A stretch of DNA of 64,000 nt from Candidatus Kryptonium thompsonii. GTDB taxonomy: Bacteria > Bacteroidota > Ignavibacteria > Kryptoniales > Kryptoniaceae. The DNA lies in the NCBI GenBank assembly GCA_001442925.1, contig LDXX01000002.1, positions 62,001 through 126,000 on the forward strand. The letters are read 5' to 3'. The notes beneath the pieces are model-generated. The model worked only from the letters and a program-made list of their open reading frames with translations. It was not told the origin of the DNA and made no database searches. Shown here piece by piece: positions 8,519 through 16,407 of the stretch. How positions within the stretch are numbered: position 1 is the stretch's first letter; every line of letters begins with the position of its first letter. Position numbers and translations under genes: made by a program.

Positions 8519-9616
8519 ATGAAAGTGTTAAAATCAAAATTTTTATTTTTTCTTCTTTCAGTTGTTTTTTTAGGAAGTGTTCCAGAGTCACATGTCTATC
8601 GCTATGATGTGCACCATAGTGGAGTTTATCGCGGTGATAAAATTCCAGGGCTTGATAGGTTGAAATGGAAATTTAAAACAAATGGAACGATTTATTCTTC
8701 TCCTGCGGTTGTTAATCAAACGATTTACTTTGGCTCAAACGATGGAAATTTTTATGCGGTTGATTTCAAAACAGGAAAGTTGAAATGGAAATTTAAAACA
8801 GGAAACACTATTGAAACATCACCAGTGTATTTTGATGGAAAAATTTATTTCGGTTCAAATGATAAACATTTTTATTGTCTCGATGCGAGGACTGGTAAGA
8901 TGGTGTGGAAATTTAAAGTTGAGGGTTGGCTTATGAGTTCCCCGATAGTTGTGGACAGCACAGTTTATTTTGGTTCGGGTGAAGGTGTCCTTTATGCGGT
9001 TTCAGCTTCAGATGGAACTCTTATTTGGAAATTCCATGCTCAAAAGGCAATTCATTCATCGCCCGCTTATCACGATGGTAAAATTTATTTTGGTTCGCTT
9101 GATAAAAATTTCTATGCGCTTGATTCTAAGAGCGGGAAACTTGTTTGGGTTGTCGCGACTGGCGGGGTGATAAACAGTTCACCTGTAATTTCTTCGGGTA
9201 TCGTTTTCTTTGGTTCACATGATGGTAATCTTTACGCGGTTGATTCGAAATCTGGCTGGGTGAGGTGGAAATTTCAAACGCGTGGACAAATTACTCAAAC
9301 TCCAGCTGTTGATGATAAAGCAGTTTACTTTAGTTCAGCCGATGGTGTTTTTTACATCTTATCGCTTGATGGAAAACTTATTTGGAAAATAGCCCTTGAT
9401 GAAGTTTCAATATGGAGTCCACCTATCGTAGCTGGTGATTATATCTATACTTGTGTTAATACCGCAACATATTCAGGTGTTTATAGATTGAATAGGAAAA
9501 CTGGGAATATGGATTCGGCGTTTGATTTGTCTAATAGAGTCTTTGCTTCGCCCATTATTGTTGATGGAGTTTTGTTTGTTGGCTCAAAAGATGGATATTT
9601 GTATGCAATTGAGTAA
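8519..9616 (+). CDS. PQQ-like beta-propeller repeat protein, exported
   Basis: The 365-residue protein has an N-terminal hydrophobic signal (KFLFFLLSVVFLGSV) and then about seven or eight near-identical blades of roughly 40 residues. Each has the pattern LxWKFKT...SSPxV...xxYFGSxDGxxYAxDxxTG. This is the PQQ_2/BamB-type propeller. There are no obvious quinoprotein catalytic or haem motifs, so a structural, binding or chaperone-like periplasmic or outer-membrane role is likelier than dehydrogenase activity. It starts 6 bp after the symporter stop codon and may be co-transcribed. BamB is one possibility, but the high blade regularity and lack of a lipobox argue for a generic PQQ-propeller protein. 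Confidence 0.85.
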   Translation: MKVLKSKFLFFLLSVVFLGSVPESHVYRYDVHHSGVYRGDKIPGLDRLKWKFKTNGTIYSSPAVVNQTIYFGSNDGNFYAVDFKTGKLKWKFKTGNTIETSPVYFDGKIYFGSNDKHFYCLDARTGKMVWKFKVEGWLMSSPIVVDSTVYFGSGEGVLYAVSASDGTLIWKFHAQKAIHSSPAYHDGKIYFGSLDKNFYALDSKSGKLVWVVATGGVINSSPVISSGIVFFGSHDGNLYAVDSKSGWVRWKFQTRGQITQTPAVDDKAVYFSSADGVFYILSLDGKLIWKIALDEVSIWSPPIVAGDYIYTCVNTATYSGVYRLNRKTGNMDSAFDLSNRVFASPIIVDGVLFVGSKDGYLYAIE

Positions 9617-9673
9617 TTTGTATTTGTGAGATGCACAAGATGGTTATTTTGTAAAACAAAAAATTGAAAGAAA

Positions 9674-10333
9674 TTGATAGCACTTTTAGCTGGAATAATA
9701 TTTGGTTTAGTTATATCTATACCTGTTGGACCAATAAATCTTACGATACTAACGAAAGGAATGAGAGACGGATTTAAGCCCGCATTTTGGACAGGTGTCG
9801 GGTCTGCAACAATGGAGTTTTTGTATTGTCTTCTTGCGATGTTTGGAATGGGTGCAATTGTTGAACACTCGCTTGGTAATATAATTGTTCAAATTTTTGC
9901 CTTTTTAATTTTGCTTGTTTTTGGGTTTCGTAATCTAATCGTCCATCCGAGAAAAATTTACAATGGTGAATTAGCATTTAATAACGGGAATGGTAATGGC
10001 AAAGTTAGTTTTCTTAAGAAGCATCATATCCATAACACATTTTTAGTTGGCGCGGTTCTTTACGCTTTAAATCCAACATTTATAATCTTTTGGATAACAG
10101 TTGCAGGCTTCGTTCAATCAACAAGTTTAATTGGTAATTCGCTCGATAACTTTTTCTTTGCGCTTGGCGTTGGACTTGGGGTTGTTTTGTGGTTTTATCT
10201 TTTGTTGAAGTTTGTTCATAATTTTGTCGAGTTTAGAACGAGAACGATTGTGCGCTTTCATCGGATTTCGGGGATTATAATCTTAAGTTTCGCTTTTTAT
10301 CTTGCATTCGAGATTTTGAGAAAATTAATATAA
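9674..10333 (+). CDS. LysE family translocator
   Basis: The 219-residue protein has six predicted helices and the LysE/RhtB N-terminal signature IIFGLVISIPVGPINLTILTKGMRDGFKPAFWTGVGSA (the G-P-x-N/G-P element near residues 18-22). These exporters carry amino acids or small metabolites out of the cell. The start is a TTG preceded by GAAAG; no better in-frame start is visible upstream. The substrate is unknown. It is followed 10 bp later by ogt. Confidence 0.85.
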   Translation: MIALLAGIIFGLVISIPVGPINLTILTKGMRDGFKPAFWTGVGSATMEFLYCLLAMFGMGAIVEHSLGNIIVQIFAFLILLVFGFRNLIVHPRKIYNGELAFNNGNGNGKVSFLKKHHIHNTFLVGAVLYALNPTFIIFWITVAGFVQSTSLIGNSLDNFFFALGVGLGVVLWFYLLLKFVHNFVEFRTRTIVRFHRISGIIILSFAFYLAFEILRKLI

Positions 10334-10343
10334 GAGGGGGGAC

Positions 10344-10847
10344 ATGCTTTATTGCACATCTTTTGAAACAATTATTGGTGTGATTTATGTGGCTTCTTCT
10401 GAAAATGGAGTTTGTAAGATCTCTCTTACGCTTGAATCCGCAGATGAATTTAGATCTTGGATAAAAAAACACTTTGATGAGCATGAAGTCGTTGAAAATA
10501 GACTGAAAAATAAGGATGTCATTGAACAGATTAAACTTTATCTGGCAAGGAAATTGAAAAAGTTTGAACTTCCAATTGATCTAATTGGCACAGATTTTCA
10601 AAAGAAGGTATGGCGCGAAACGATGAAAATCCCTTATGGCAATACAATTACGTATTCAGCGTTGGCAAGGAGAATCCATAAACCAAATTCCTACAGAGCG
10701 GTTGCCAATGCCCTTGGAGCCAATCCTTTGCCAATCATAGTGCCATGCCATAGAGTTATCGCTTCGGATGGCTCTCTTGGAGGATACACAGGTGGAGTTA
10801 AAATAAAAGAATTTTTATTGGGACTTGAAGGCGCGAGGGGTGTATAA
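10344..10847 (+). CDS. ogt: Methylated-DNA--[protein]-cysteine S-methyltransferase
   Basis: This 167-residue suicide repair protein transfers alkyl groups from O6-alkylguanine in DNA to its own cysteine. It has the N-terminal ribonuclease-like domain and the C-terminal DNA-binding domain (TDFQKKVWRETMKIPYGNTITYSALA, about residues 80-105). The acceptor motif is PCHRV at about residues 133-137, followed by the substrate loop GSLGGYTGG. Length and motifs are normal for Ogt/MGMT. A strong GAGGGGGG purine stretch precedes the ATG. Its 3' end overlaps the start of the next gene. Confidence 0.95.
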   Translation: MLYCTSFETIIGVIYVASSENGVCKISLTLESADEFRSWIKKHFDEHEVVENRLKNKDVIEQIKLYLARKLKKFELPIDLIGTDFQKKVWRETMKIPYGNTITYSALARRIHKPNSYRAVANALGANPLPIIVPCHRVIASDGSLGGYTGGVKIKEFLLGLEGARGV

Positions 10848-11607
10848 GATTTTATTGACAGCTTTGATTTTTGTTTCTGTTTTAAACGCACAAATTAGAA
10901 TTGTCAATTCAGATGGTTTGAACTTTAAATGTTTAACCGCAAGCTTTTATGAACCTAAAATGGGGTTGATGAAATATTTTGATAGAAATGGGTTAAAGGT
11001 TGACATCGGTAATTCAGTTGATTTGATTGAGATGAAAAATAAAAATTATACCATCACTTTAGGAGCTGATTTTTTTGCTTATGTTCTTGTTAACAATTAT
11101 GGATTCTTAATTTTGAGAGTTGAAGCAATTGATGGTTTCTTCGGAGGCAATGTAAGCGTAAATGGTGAAAGGTTTTCAGGTCGATTTAGAATTCTTCATC
11201 GCAGCGCTCATCTTGTTGACGAATATGGAGAGTTAAATAGAAAACCATTCCCGTTTACAGGAGAATTTGCTGATTTAATTTTGGCTTTTACGCGTGAATT
11301 CTACAGATTATATGGTGGACTATCTTATACATTTAGAATAAAACCAGCGGATGTGAAGAGATTTTATCTTCAATCGGGTTTTGAGCTTTTCAAGGATGTC
11401 AATCCAGTTACAGCAATTTTTGCCTGCGATGTTAAATTTTTGAGTGAAATTTTTGGTCTGAGTTTGATCGGTGGGATAAAACTTGGGCGATGGAACTCAA
11501 GGGGAATTTTTATTTACATTGTTTTTTACGATGGTTTTGATATTTACGGGCAATACTTTAATTTAAAGAAAAAATTTGGCGGTTTGGGTTGTTCATTTGA
11601 ATTTTGA
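10840..11607 (+). CDS. Predicted outer-membrane protein, DUF1207-like
   Basis: The protein has a clear signal peptide (ILLTALIFVSVLNAQ) followed by about 235 residues of alternating short strands rich in aromatic and glycine residues, as in outer-membrane barrels. RFRILHRSAHLVDEYGE with nearby FADLILAF and YRLYGGLSYTFR resembles the DUF1207 family (unknown function). The GTG at 10840 places the signal peptide at the N-terminus and has GAAGGCG upstream; a TTG at 10825 would add five residues. The start overlaps the end of ogt, suggesting coupled translation, and the end overlaps the first possible dnaG start. No function can be assigned. Confidence 0.6.
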   Translation: MYKILLTALIFVSVLNAQIRIVNSDGLNFKCLTASFYEPKMGLMKYFDRNGLKVDIGNSVDLIEMKNKNYTITLGADFFAYVLVNNYGFLILRVEAIDGFFGGNVSVNGERFSGRFRILHRSAHLVDEYGELNRKPFPFTGEFADLILAFTREFYRLYGGLSYTFRIKPADVKRFYLQSGFELFKDVNPVTAIFACDVKFLSEIFGLSLIGGIKLGRWNSRGIFIYIVFYDGFDIYGQYFNLKKKFGGLGCSFEF

Positions 11608-11627
11608 ATGAAGGATCAAAAAGCGAA

Positions 11628-13553
11628 ATGCGAATCCCGGAGGATAAAATAGAGGAGATAAGAAGTTCGGTTGATATTGTTGATTACATAAATCAATTTG
11701 TGTCCTTAAAAAGGGTCGGCAAGAATTATGTAGGACTGTGTCCTTTTCATGCTGAGAAAACCCCGTCATTTACAGTAAGTCCAGATAAGCAACTTTATCA
11801 CTGCTTTGGGTGTGGTGCGGGTGGCAATGTTTTCAATTTTATTATGCAATATGAGAAGGTTTCTTTTTTTGAGGCTGTTAAGAGGATTGCGGAATTTGCT
11901 GGAATAGAACTTCCAAAGCCAGAGAGAAAAGATAGATGGATTGAAACGGAATTTGAAGAACTTTACGAGGCGAATCGTTTTGCTGAGGAGTTTTTTGTCA
12001 AAAGTTTGCTGAAGACATCTGAGGGGAAAAGGGCGATGGAGTATCTTTATAAGCGTGGGGTTAACGATGCGACGATAGCAAAATTTGGGATCGGTTATTC
12101 TCCAGACCAATGGGATGCCCTTGTTCAGCATGCGATAAAGCAAGGTTTTTCGCTTGAGTTGCTTGAAAAGGTTGGCGTTATAATAAAGAAAGAGGATGGC
12201 TCTTATTACGACAGGTTTAGAGGTAGAATTATTTTCCCTATTTTTTCGATCACAGGTAGAATCATCGCTTTCGGTGGGAGAAGGTTAAAAGACGACGAAA
12301 ACATACCGAAGTACATTAATTCTCCCGAAACGAAAGTTTACACGAAAAGCAAGGTTTTGTATGGGCTCTATCAAGGAAGGGATTCGATAAGAAAGAAGGG
12401 GTATGCAATACTTGTTGAAGGTTATATGGATTGTATTTCGCTATTTCAAGCTGGTATTGAAAATGTTGTAGCTTCAGGGGGCACAGCTCTCACCGAGGAA
12501 CAGGTGCGTTTAATTTCAAATTACACGAATACAATTTATTTTATCTACGATGCTGACTCCGCTGGAGCAAGAGCGATGATGCGTGGAGTTGATTTAATAC
12601 TTGCGCAGGGGATTGATGTTTACATTGTTAATTTGCCTGAGGGAGAGGATCCAGATTCGTTCATAAAAAAATATCCTGTGTCTGAATTTGACAAATTAAT
12701 TGAAAATGCTGTTAATTTTGTTGAGTTTAAAGCATCGACCTACCAAAGGCTTGGTAAGCTTGATGATCCAAATGTGAAAGTAAAAGCGATTCGTTCGATT
12801 GTGGAGTCAATTTCGAAAATTCCAGATGCGCTCAAGCGTAGCGTTTTTATTCGTGAAATTTCTTCAAAGTATAAAATCCCAGAGCAAGTTCTTAACGCAG
12901 AGCTTGAGATGGCGATTTTAAGAAGTGGGAAAGAAACGGTGAAGAAGGAGATAAATTCACAGGCTCAAACAGGAAGTTCTGTTATTTTAAAATTTAAATC
13001 AATTCCAGCAGAGGAAAAAGATTTAGCGAAAATCTTGCTTGAAGCGGATGATGTTGTGTTGAGGTTTGTTTTTGAATACATCAAGTTGAGTGATCTTACA
13101 AGTGACTATGTCAAAGCGATTTACCAAAAAGTTCGTGAAGCATTTGAGAAATCTCGGGAGATGAAAGAACGGCAGAAGGTTGATATTATTAATGACTTGT
13201 TAAATGAAGCTGAGAGTGATGACTTTCGGAGCTTTTTGACAAATGTTGTTTTAAGTAAGTATGAAATTAGTTATTTTTGGAGTTTAAAAGATCTTTCGGA
13301 TGAGGAGGATGAGCTTGAAGAGTTATGGAAAGCGGTTGATGATGTTTTGACAAAATTCTACCTACGAAAGATACAGAAGATAGAGCAGAATTTAACCGAG
13401 GAGATAAAGAAGGCAGAAATTTCTGGCGATGAAGAAAAGCTTTCGATGCTTCTATCGAAGAAAAGCGATGTTGGAAGGAAGAAGAATATACTTAGCAATA
13501 GGGGTTTCAAGGATATAATTCGAAAATATCTTAACTCACTAAATCAGGTGTGA
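11628..13553 (+). CDS. dnaG: DNA primase
   Basis: DnaG synthesises RNA primers for replication. The N-terminal CHC2-type zinc finger is intact (CPFHAEKTPSFTVSP...HCFGCGAGGN, about residues 32-60). The catalytic core and TOPRIM domain follow (LVEGYMDCISLFQAG, then IYFIYDADSAGARA, about residues 260-315), and a helical C-terminal region corresponds to the helicase-interaction domain. The open frame extends upstream to a TTG at 11604, but ATG 11628 gives the usual MRIPEDKIEEIR start and has AAGGA upstream. The total, about 641 residues, is a normal length. It overlaps or abuts a ferredoxin gene downstream, an unusual neighbour, so the grouping is probably incidental. Confidence 0.95.
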   Translation: MRIPEDKIEEIRSSVDIVDYINQFVSLKRVGKNYVGLCPFHAEKTPSFTVSPDKQLYHCFGCGAGGNVFNFIMQYEKVSFFEAVKRIAEFAGIELPKPERKDRWIETEFEELYEANRFAEEFFVKSLLKTSEGKRAMEYLYKRGVNDATIAKFGIGYSPDQWDALVQHAIKQGFSLELLEKVGVIIKKEDGSYYDRFRGRIIFPIFSITGRIIAFGGRRLKDDENIPKYINSPETKVYTKSKVLYGLYQGRDSIRKKGYAILVEGYMDCISLFQAGIENVVASGGTALTEEQVRLISNYTNTIYFIYDADSAGARAMMRGVDLILAQGIDVYIVNLPEGEDPDSFIKKYPVSEFDKLIENAVNFVEFKASTYQRLGKLDDPNVKVKAIRSIVESISKIPDALKRSVFIREISSKYKIPEQVLNAELEMAILRSGKETVKKEINSQAQTGSSVILKFKSIPAEEKDLAKILLEADDVVLRFVFEYIKLSDLTSDYVKAIYQKVREAFEKSREMKERQKVDIINDLLNEAESDDFRSFLTNVVLSKYEISYFWSLKDLSDEEDELEELWKAVDDVLTKFYLRKIQKIEQNLTEEIKKAEISGDEEKLSMLLSKKSDVGRKKNILSNRGFKDIIRKYLNSLNQV

Positions 13554-13555
13554 AA

Positions 13556-13756
13556 ATGGTGATAATTAAAGATGGTAAATGCGATTTTTGTGGTTGTTGC
13601 GTTGGAGTTTGTCCTGAAAATTGCATTGAGTTATATGAGGCGGAGATTAAGATAATAGATGAAATTTGCACTGATTGTGGAAAGTGTGTATGGGCTTGTC
13701 CATTCGAAGTCCTTGAACTTCGCATAACCAAAAATAAAAAGGATGAGCTTATATAG
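13556..13756 (+). CDS. 2x[4Fe-4S] ferredoxin
   Basis: This 66-residue protein has two classical cluster motifs: C-x2-C-x2-C-x3-C (CDFCGCCVGVCPENC) and CTDCGKCVWACPF. It is a bacterial-type two-cluster electron carrier. ATG 13556 is taken as start; a GTG at 13550 overlaps the dnaG stop. Its stop codon directly abuts the ATG of the geranylgeranyl-reductase-like gene, so the two are almost surely a functional pair with the ferredoxin as electron donor. A precedent is the ferredoxin encoded beside the Methanosarcina acetivorans geranylgeranyl reductase and needed for it. Confidence 0.92.
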   Translation: MVIIKDGKCDFCGCCVGVCPENCIELYEAEIKIIDEICTDCGKCVWACPFEVLELRITKNKKDELI

Positions 13757-14947
13757 ATGGCTTTTGGTAAGAATTTTCCCAAGTTTGATTATTATGATAT
13801 TGTCGTCGTTGGAGCTGGTCCCGCTGGAACGACCGCTGCAAGATTTGCGGCGATGAGCGGAGCGAGGGTTTTAGTGCTTGAGAAGGATAGGGATGTTGGG
13901 TATCCTGTTAGATGTGGTGAGGCGGTAAGTCACGAGGGACTTGTTCAGTTCATCGAGCCGAACCCAAAATGGATTGCAAGCACAGTTAGATATTTTAAGC
14001 TTGTTGCTCCCGATGGAACAGTTATAAAGCCAAATATAGAGGGTTTTGGATATATACTTGAAAGGCGAATTTTTGATTATGAACTGGCTAAGTTGGCAAC
14101 ATATTGTGGTGCCGAAATTGTGACCAAGGCATATGTCAATGGTTTGATAATGAACGATGGGAAAGTTGAAGGAGTGAAAGTTTTGTTGAATAACTCCGAG
14201 CAGATTGAGATAAGAGCAAAAATAGTGATAGGGGCAGATGGGGTTGAATCCAGGGTTGGGAGGTGGGCTGGGCTTAATACCACATGTAAACTTCAGGATA
14301 TGGAATCGGCAGTGCAGATGACTTTGACAAATATAAATGTTGAGCCAGATACATGTTATTTTTACTTTGGTGAAAAGGTTGCACCAGGAGGATATTTGTG
14401 GGTTTTTCCCAAGGGAGAAAATACAGCAAATGTTGGGCTTGGGATAGCTGGGATTTATGGTAGGCAAAAGCATGCTTTAAGTTATCTTGAAGAGTTTATT
14501 GAAAAAAATTTCCCCAACGCTTCTATTTTGACGGTTATAGCAGGTGGAGTTCCATGTGCAAAGACAGCTGACAAGATTGTGACGCATGGTCTTATGCTTG
14601 TTGGAGATGCAGCGCATCAGGTGAATCCAGTTTCAGGTGGTGGAATAATAAGTGGAATGATAGGTGGGAAAATCGCGGGGCAAATTGCTGGCGAGGCGAT
14701 AAAGAAGAATGATCTTAATTTAATTTTCAACTATGAAAATGAATGGCGAAAAACCCTTGGACAAAGGCATGAGAGATACTACAAGATAAAACAATTTATC
14801 TACAAGTTTTCGGATGAAAAGTTAAATGAAATTGCCAGGGAGCTTTCAAAAATTCCATATGAGAATTTGACGCTTAAAAATCTCTTTTTGACAGCAGTTA
14901 AAGCTCAGCCATCGCTTATAGTTGAAGTGTTGAAACTATTCATTTAA
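13757..14947 (+). CDS. Geranylgeranyl reductase family FAD-dependent oxidoreductase
   Basis: The 396-residue flavoprotein has an N-terminal Rossmann FAD motif (VVGAGPAGTTAARFAAMSGARVLVLEKD, about residues 16-43), the CGEAVS element, the substrate-cavity motif YLWVFPKGENTANVGLG (about residues 213-229) and a second FAD contact LMLVGDAAHQVNPVSGGGI. These are hallmarks of the GGR family, which reduces isoprenoid double bonds in archaeal lipids, chlorophyll side chains or menaquinone tails (MenJ). In a bacterium with the futalosine pathway (mqnD at 46322), menaquinone side-chain saturation is the simplest role; carotenoids or other polyprenyl lipids are alternatives. It is coupled to the ferredoxin just upstream. 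Confidence 0.85.
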   Translation: MAFGKNFPKFDYYDIVVVGAGPAGTTAARFAAMSGARVLVLEKDRDVGYPVRCGEAVSHEGLVQFIEPNPKWIASTVRYFKLVAPDGTVIKPNIEGFGYILERRIFDYELAKLATYCGAEIVTKAYVNGLIMNDGKVEGVKVLLNNSEQIEIRAKIVIGADGVESRVGRWAGLNTTCKLQDMESAVQMTLTNINVEPDTCYFYFGEKVAPGGYLWVFPKGENTANVGLGIAGIYGRQKHALSYLEEFIEKNFPNASILTVIAGGVPCAKTADKIVTHGLMLVGDAAHQVNPVSGGGIISGMIGGKIAGQIAGEAIKKNDLNLIFNYENEWRKTLGQRHERYYKIKQFIYKFSDEKLNEIARELSKIPYENLTLKNLFLTAVKAQPSLIVEVLKLFI

Positions 14948-15024
14948 GAAAACCATTCGAGTTGTGATTTTAAATTTGGTTTAGTAAATTTTTGGAAAAT
15001 GGCACTTTAAAGGAGGCATGGTCT

Positions 15025-16404
15025 TTGCTAAATCAAACAAAAGAACATATTAAAGGTATGGAACCCCAAGAATTTTACAAAGGTCCACGTGGCATTGCAG
15101 TTAAGATCTTAAATCGAGTCGAGAGAACGGATTCATATCTTGATAAACTTCTTGACATTGAACTTAAATCCGACGAGCTTAACGAACTTGACAAGAGATT
15201 TTTGACCGAGCTGACGCATGGCGTGCTGAGATGGAAGACGCGACTTGATTTTATCATTGAATATTTTTGTAAAAACAAGTTTGCAATGCAAGATCCAAAT
15301 ATTCGAAATGCGATGAGGGTAGCTCTTTATCAGATTTTGTTTTTGACCAAAATTCCACATGCTGCTGCTGTAAATGAGGCAGTTGAATTCATCAAGAAGA
15401 TCCGAGGTCAAAAAGCTGCAAATCTTGTCAACGCTGTGCTGAGAAATATAATCCGTAATCTTAATAAACTTCCGACGCCAGATAATGAAACCGATCCAAT
15501 TCAATATCTGTCAATCATGTATGCACATCCAACATGGATTGTGAAGAGATGGGTTGATAGATATGGATTTTATGAAACAGAACAATTGCTTGCTGCGAAT
15601 AATGAACGTCCAACCATCGTCGTAAGAGCTAACTCTTTAAAGACAAATGCTGATGAGCTTGCAAAACTTTTTGATGAGCGTGGCATAAAATATGTTCGCT
15701 CAAAATATCTTGAAAACTTTTTAAAGGTTGGGCATCTTTCCGGGATTTACAATATAGATCTTTTTAGTCAGGGTTATTTCTCAATTCAAGATGAAAGCGC
15801 TGGGCTTGTGGTTAAATTGCTTGATCCAAAGCCTGGGGAGACAGTGATAGATCTTTGTTCAGCCCCCGGTGGGAAAACAACATATATTGGGGAGTTGATG
15901 AAAAACGAAGGGAAGATAATCGCCGTTGATAAGTATGAGCATAGATTAAATCTTGTAAAGCAAAGCTGTGAACGACTTGGACTTACGAATGTTGATTTTA
16001 TCGCTGAGGACGCCACTGCAGCTAACTTTGGGGTGGCGGATAAAGTTTTGGTTGATGCACCATGTTCAGGTTTTGGAGTGATCCAGAAAAAGCCTGACAT
16101 AAAATGGCAAAGAGAACTTTCAGATATAAAAAATCTTGCTAAAACACAACTTGAGTTGCTTGAAACTGCAAGTAAACTTGTCCGAAATGGTGGTGTGATT
16201 GTTTATAGCACATGCACCATTGAACCGGAAGAAAATATTGAGGTCGTTAAATCGTTCCTTGATAAACATCCCGAGTTTGAAATCGAGGATGCAAGAAATT
16301 ATCTCCCATCTGAAGTTGTAACCAATGGTGGTTATATGGAGACATTTCCTCATAAGCATGATATGGATGGTGGGTTTGCGGTAAGGTTAATCAAAACAAA
16401 ATAA
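15025..16404 (+). CDS. rsmB: 16S rRNA (cytosine(967)-C(5))-methyltransferase
   Basis: RsmB methylates C967 of 16S rRNA. It has an N-terminal NusB-like RNA-binding domain (about residues 20-150) and a C-terminal SAM-dependent NOL1/NOP2/Sun domain with DLCSAPGGKTTYIGELM, the cysteine of DAPCSGFGVIQKKPDIKW and the catalytic cysteine of YSTCTIEPEEN. The frame is open from TTG 14992, but TTG 15025 is chosen because a perfect AGGAGG lies at 15010-15015 with a 9-nt spacer; ATG 15058 has no comparable site. The methyltransferase region is complete and of usual length. The ammonia-lyase gene begins 4 bp after its stop. Confidence 0.93.
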   Translation: MLNQTKEHIKGMEPQEFYKGPRGIAVKILNRVERTDSYLDKLLDIELKSDELNELDKRFLTELTHGVLRWKTRLDFIIEYFCKNKFAMQDPNIRNAMRVALYQILFLTKIPHAAAVNEAVEFIKKIRGQKAANLVNAVLRNIIRNLNKLPTPDNETDPIQYLSIMYAHPTWIVKRWVDRYGFYETEQLLAANNERPTIVVRANSLKTNADELAKLFDERGIKYVRSKYLENFLKVGHLSGIYNIDLFSQGYFSIQDESAGLVVKLLDPKPGETVIDLCSAPGGKTTYIGELMKNEGKIIAVDKYEHRLNLVKQSCERLGLTNVDFIAEDATAANFGVADKVLVDAPCSGFGVIQKKPDIKWQRELSDIKNLAKTQLELLETASKLVRNGGVIVYSTCTIEPEENIEVVKSFLDKHPEFEIEDARNYLPSEVVTNGGYMETFPHKHDMDGGFAVRLIKTK

Positions 16405-16407
16405 GCC

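Noticed and set aside
13871-14473. 200-codon open frame on the minus strand inside the geranylgeranyl reductase gene
   Set aside because: It is the antisense shadow of a conserved gene in low-G+C DNA; its translation is cysteine- and isoleucine-rich with no domain and no ribosome binding site.
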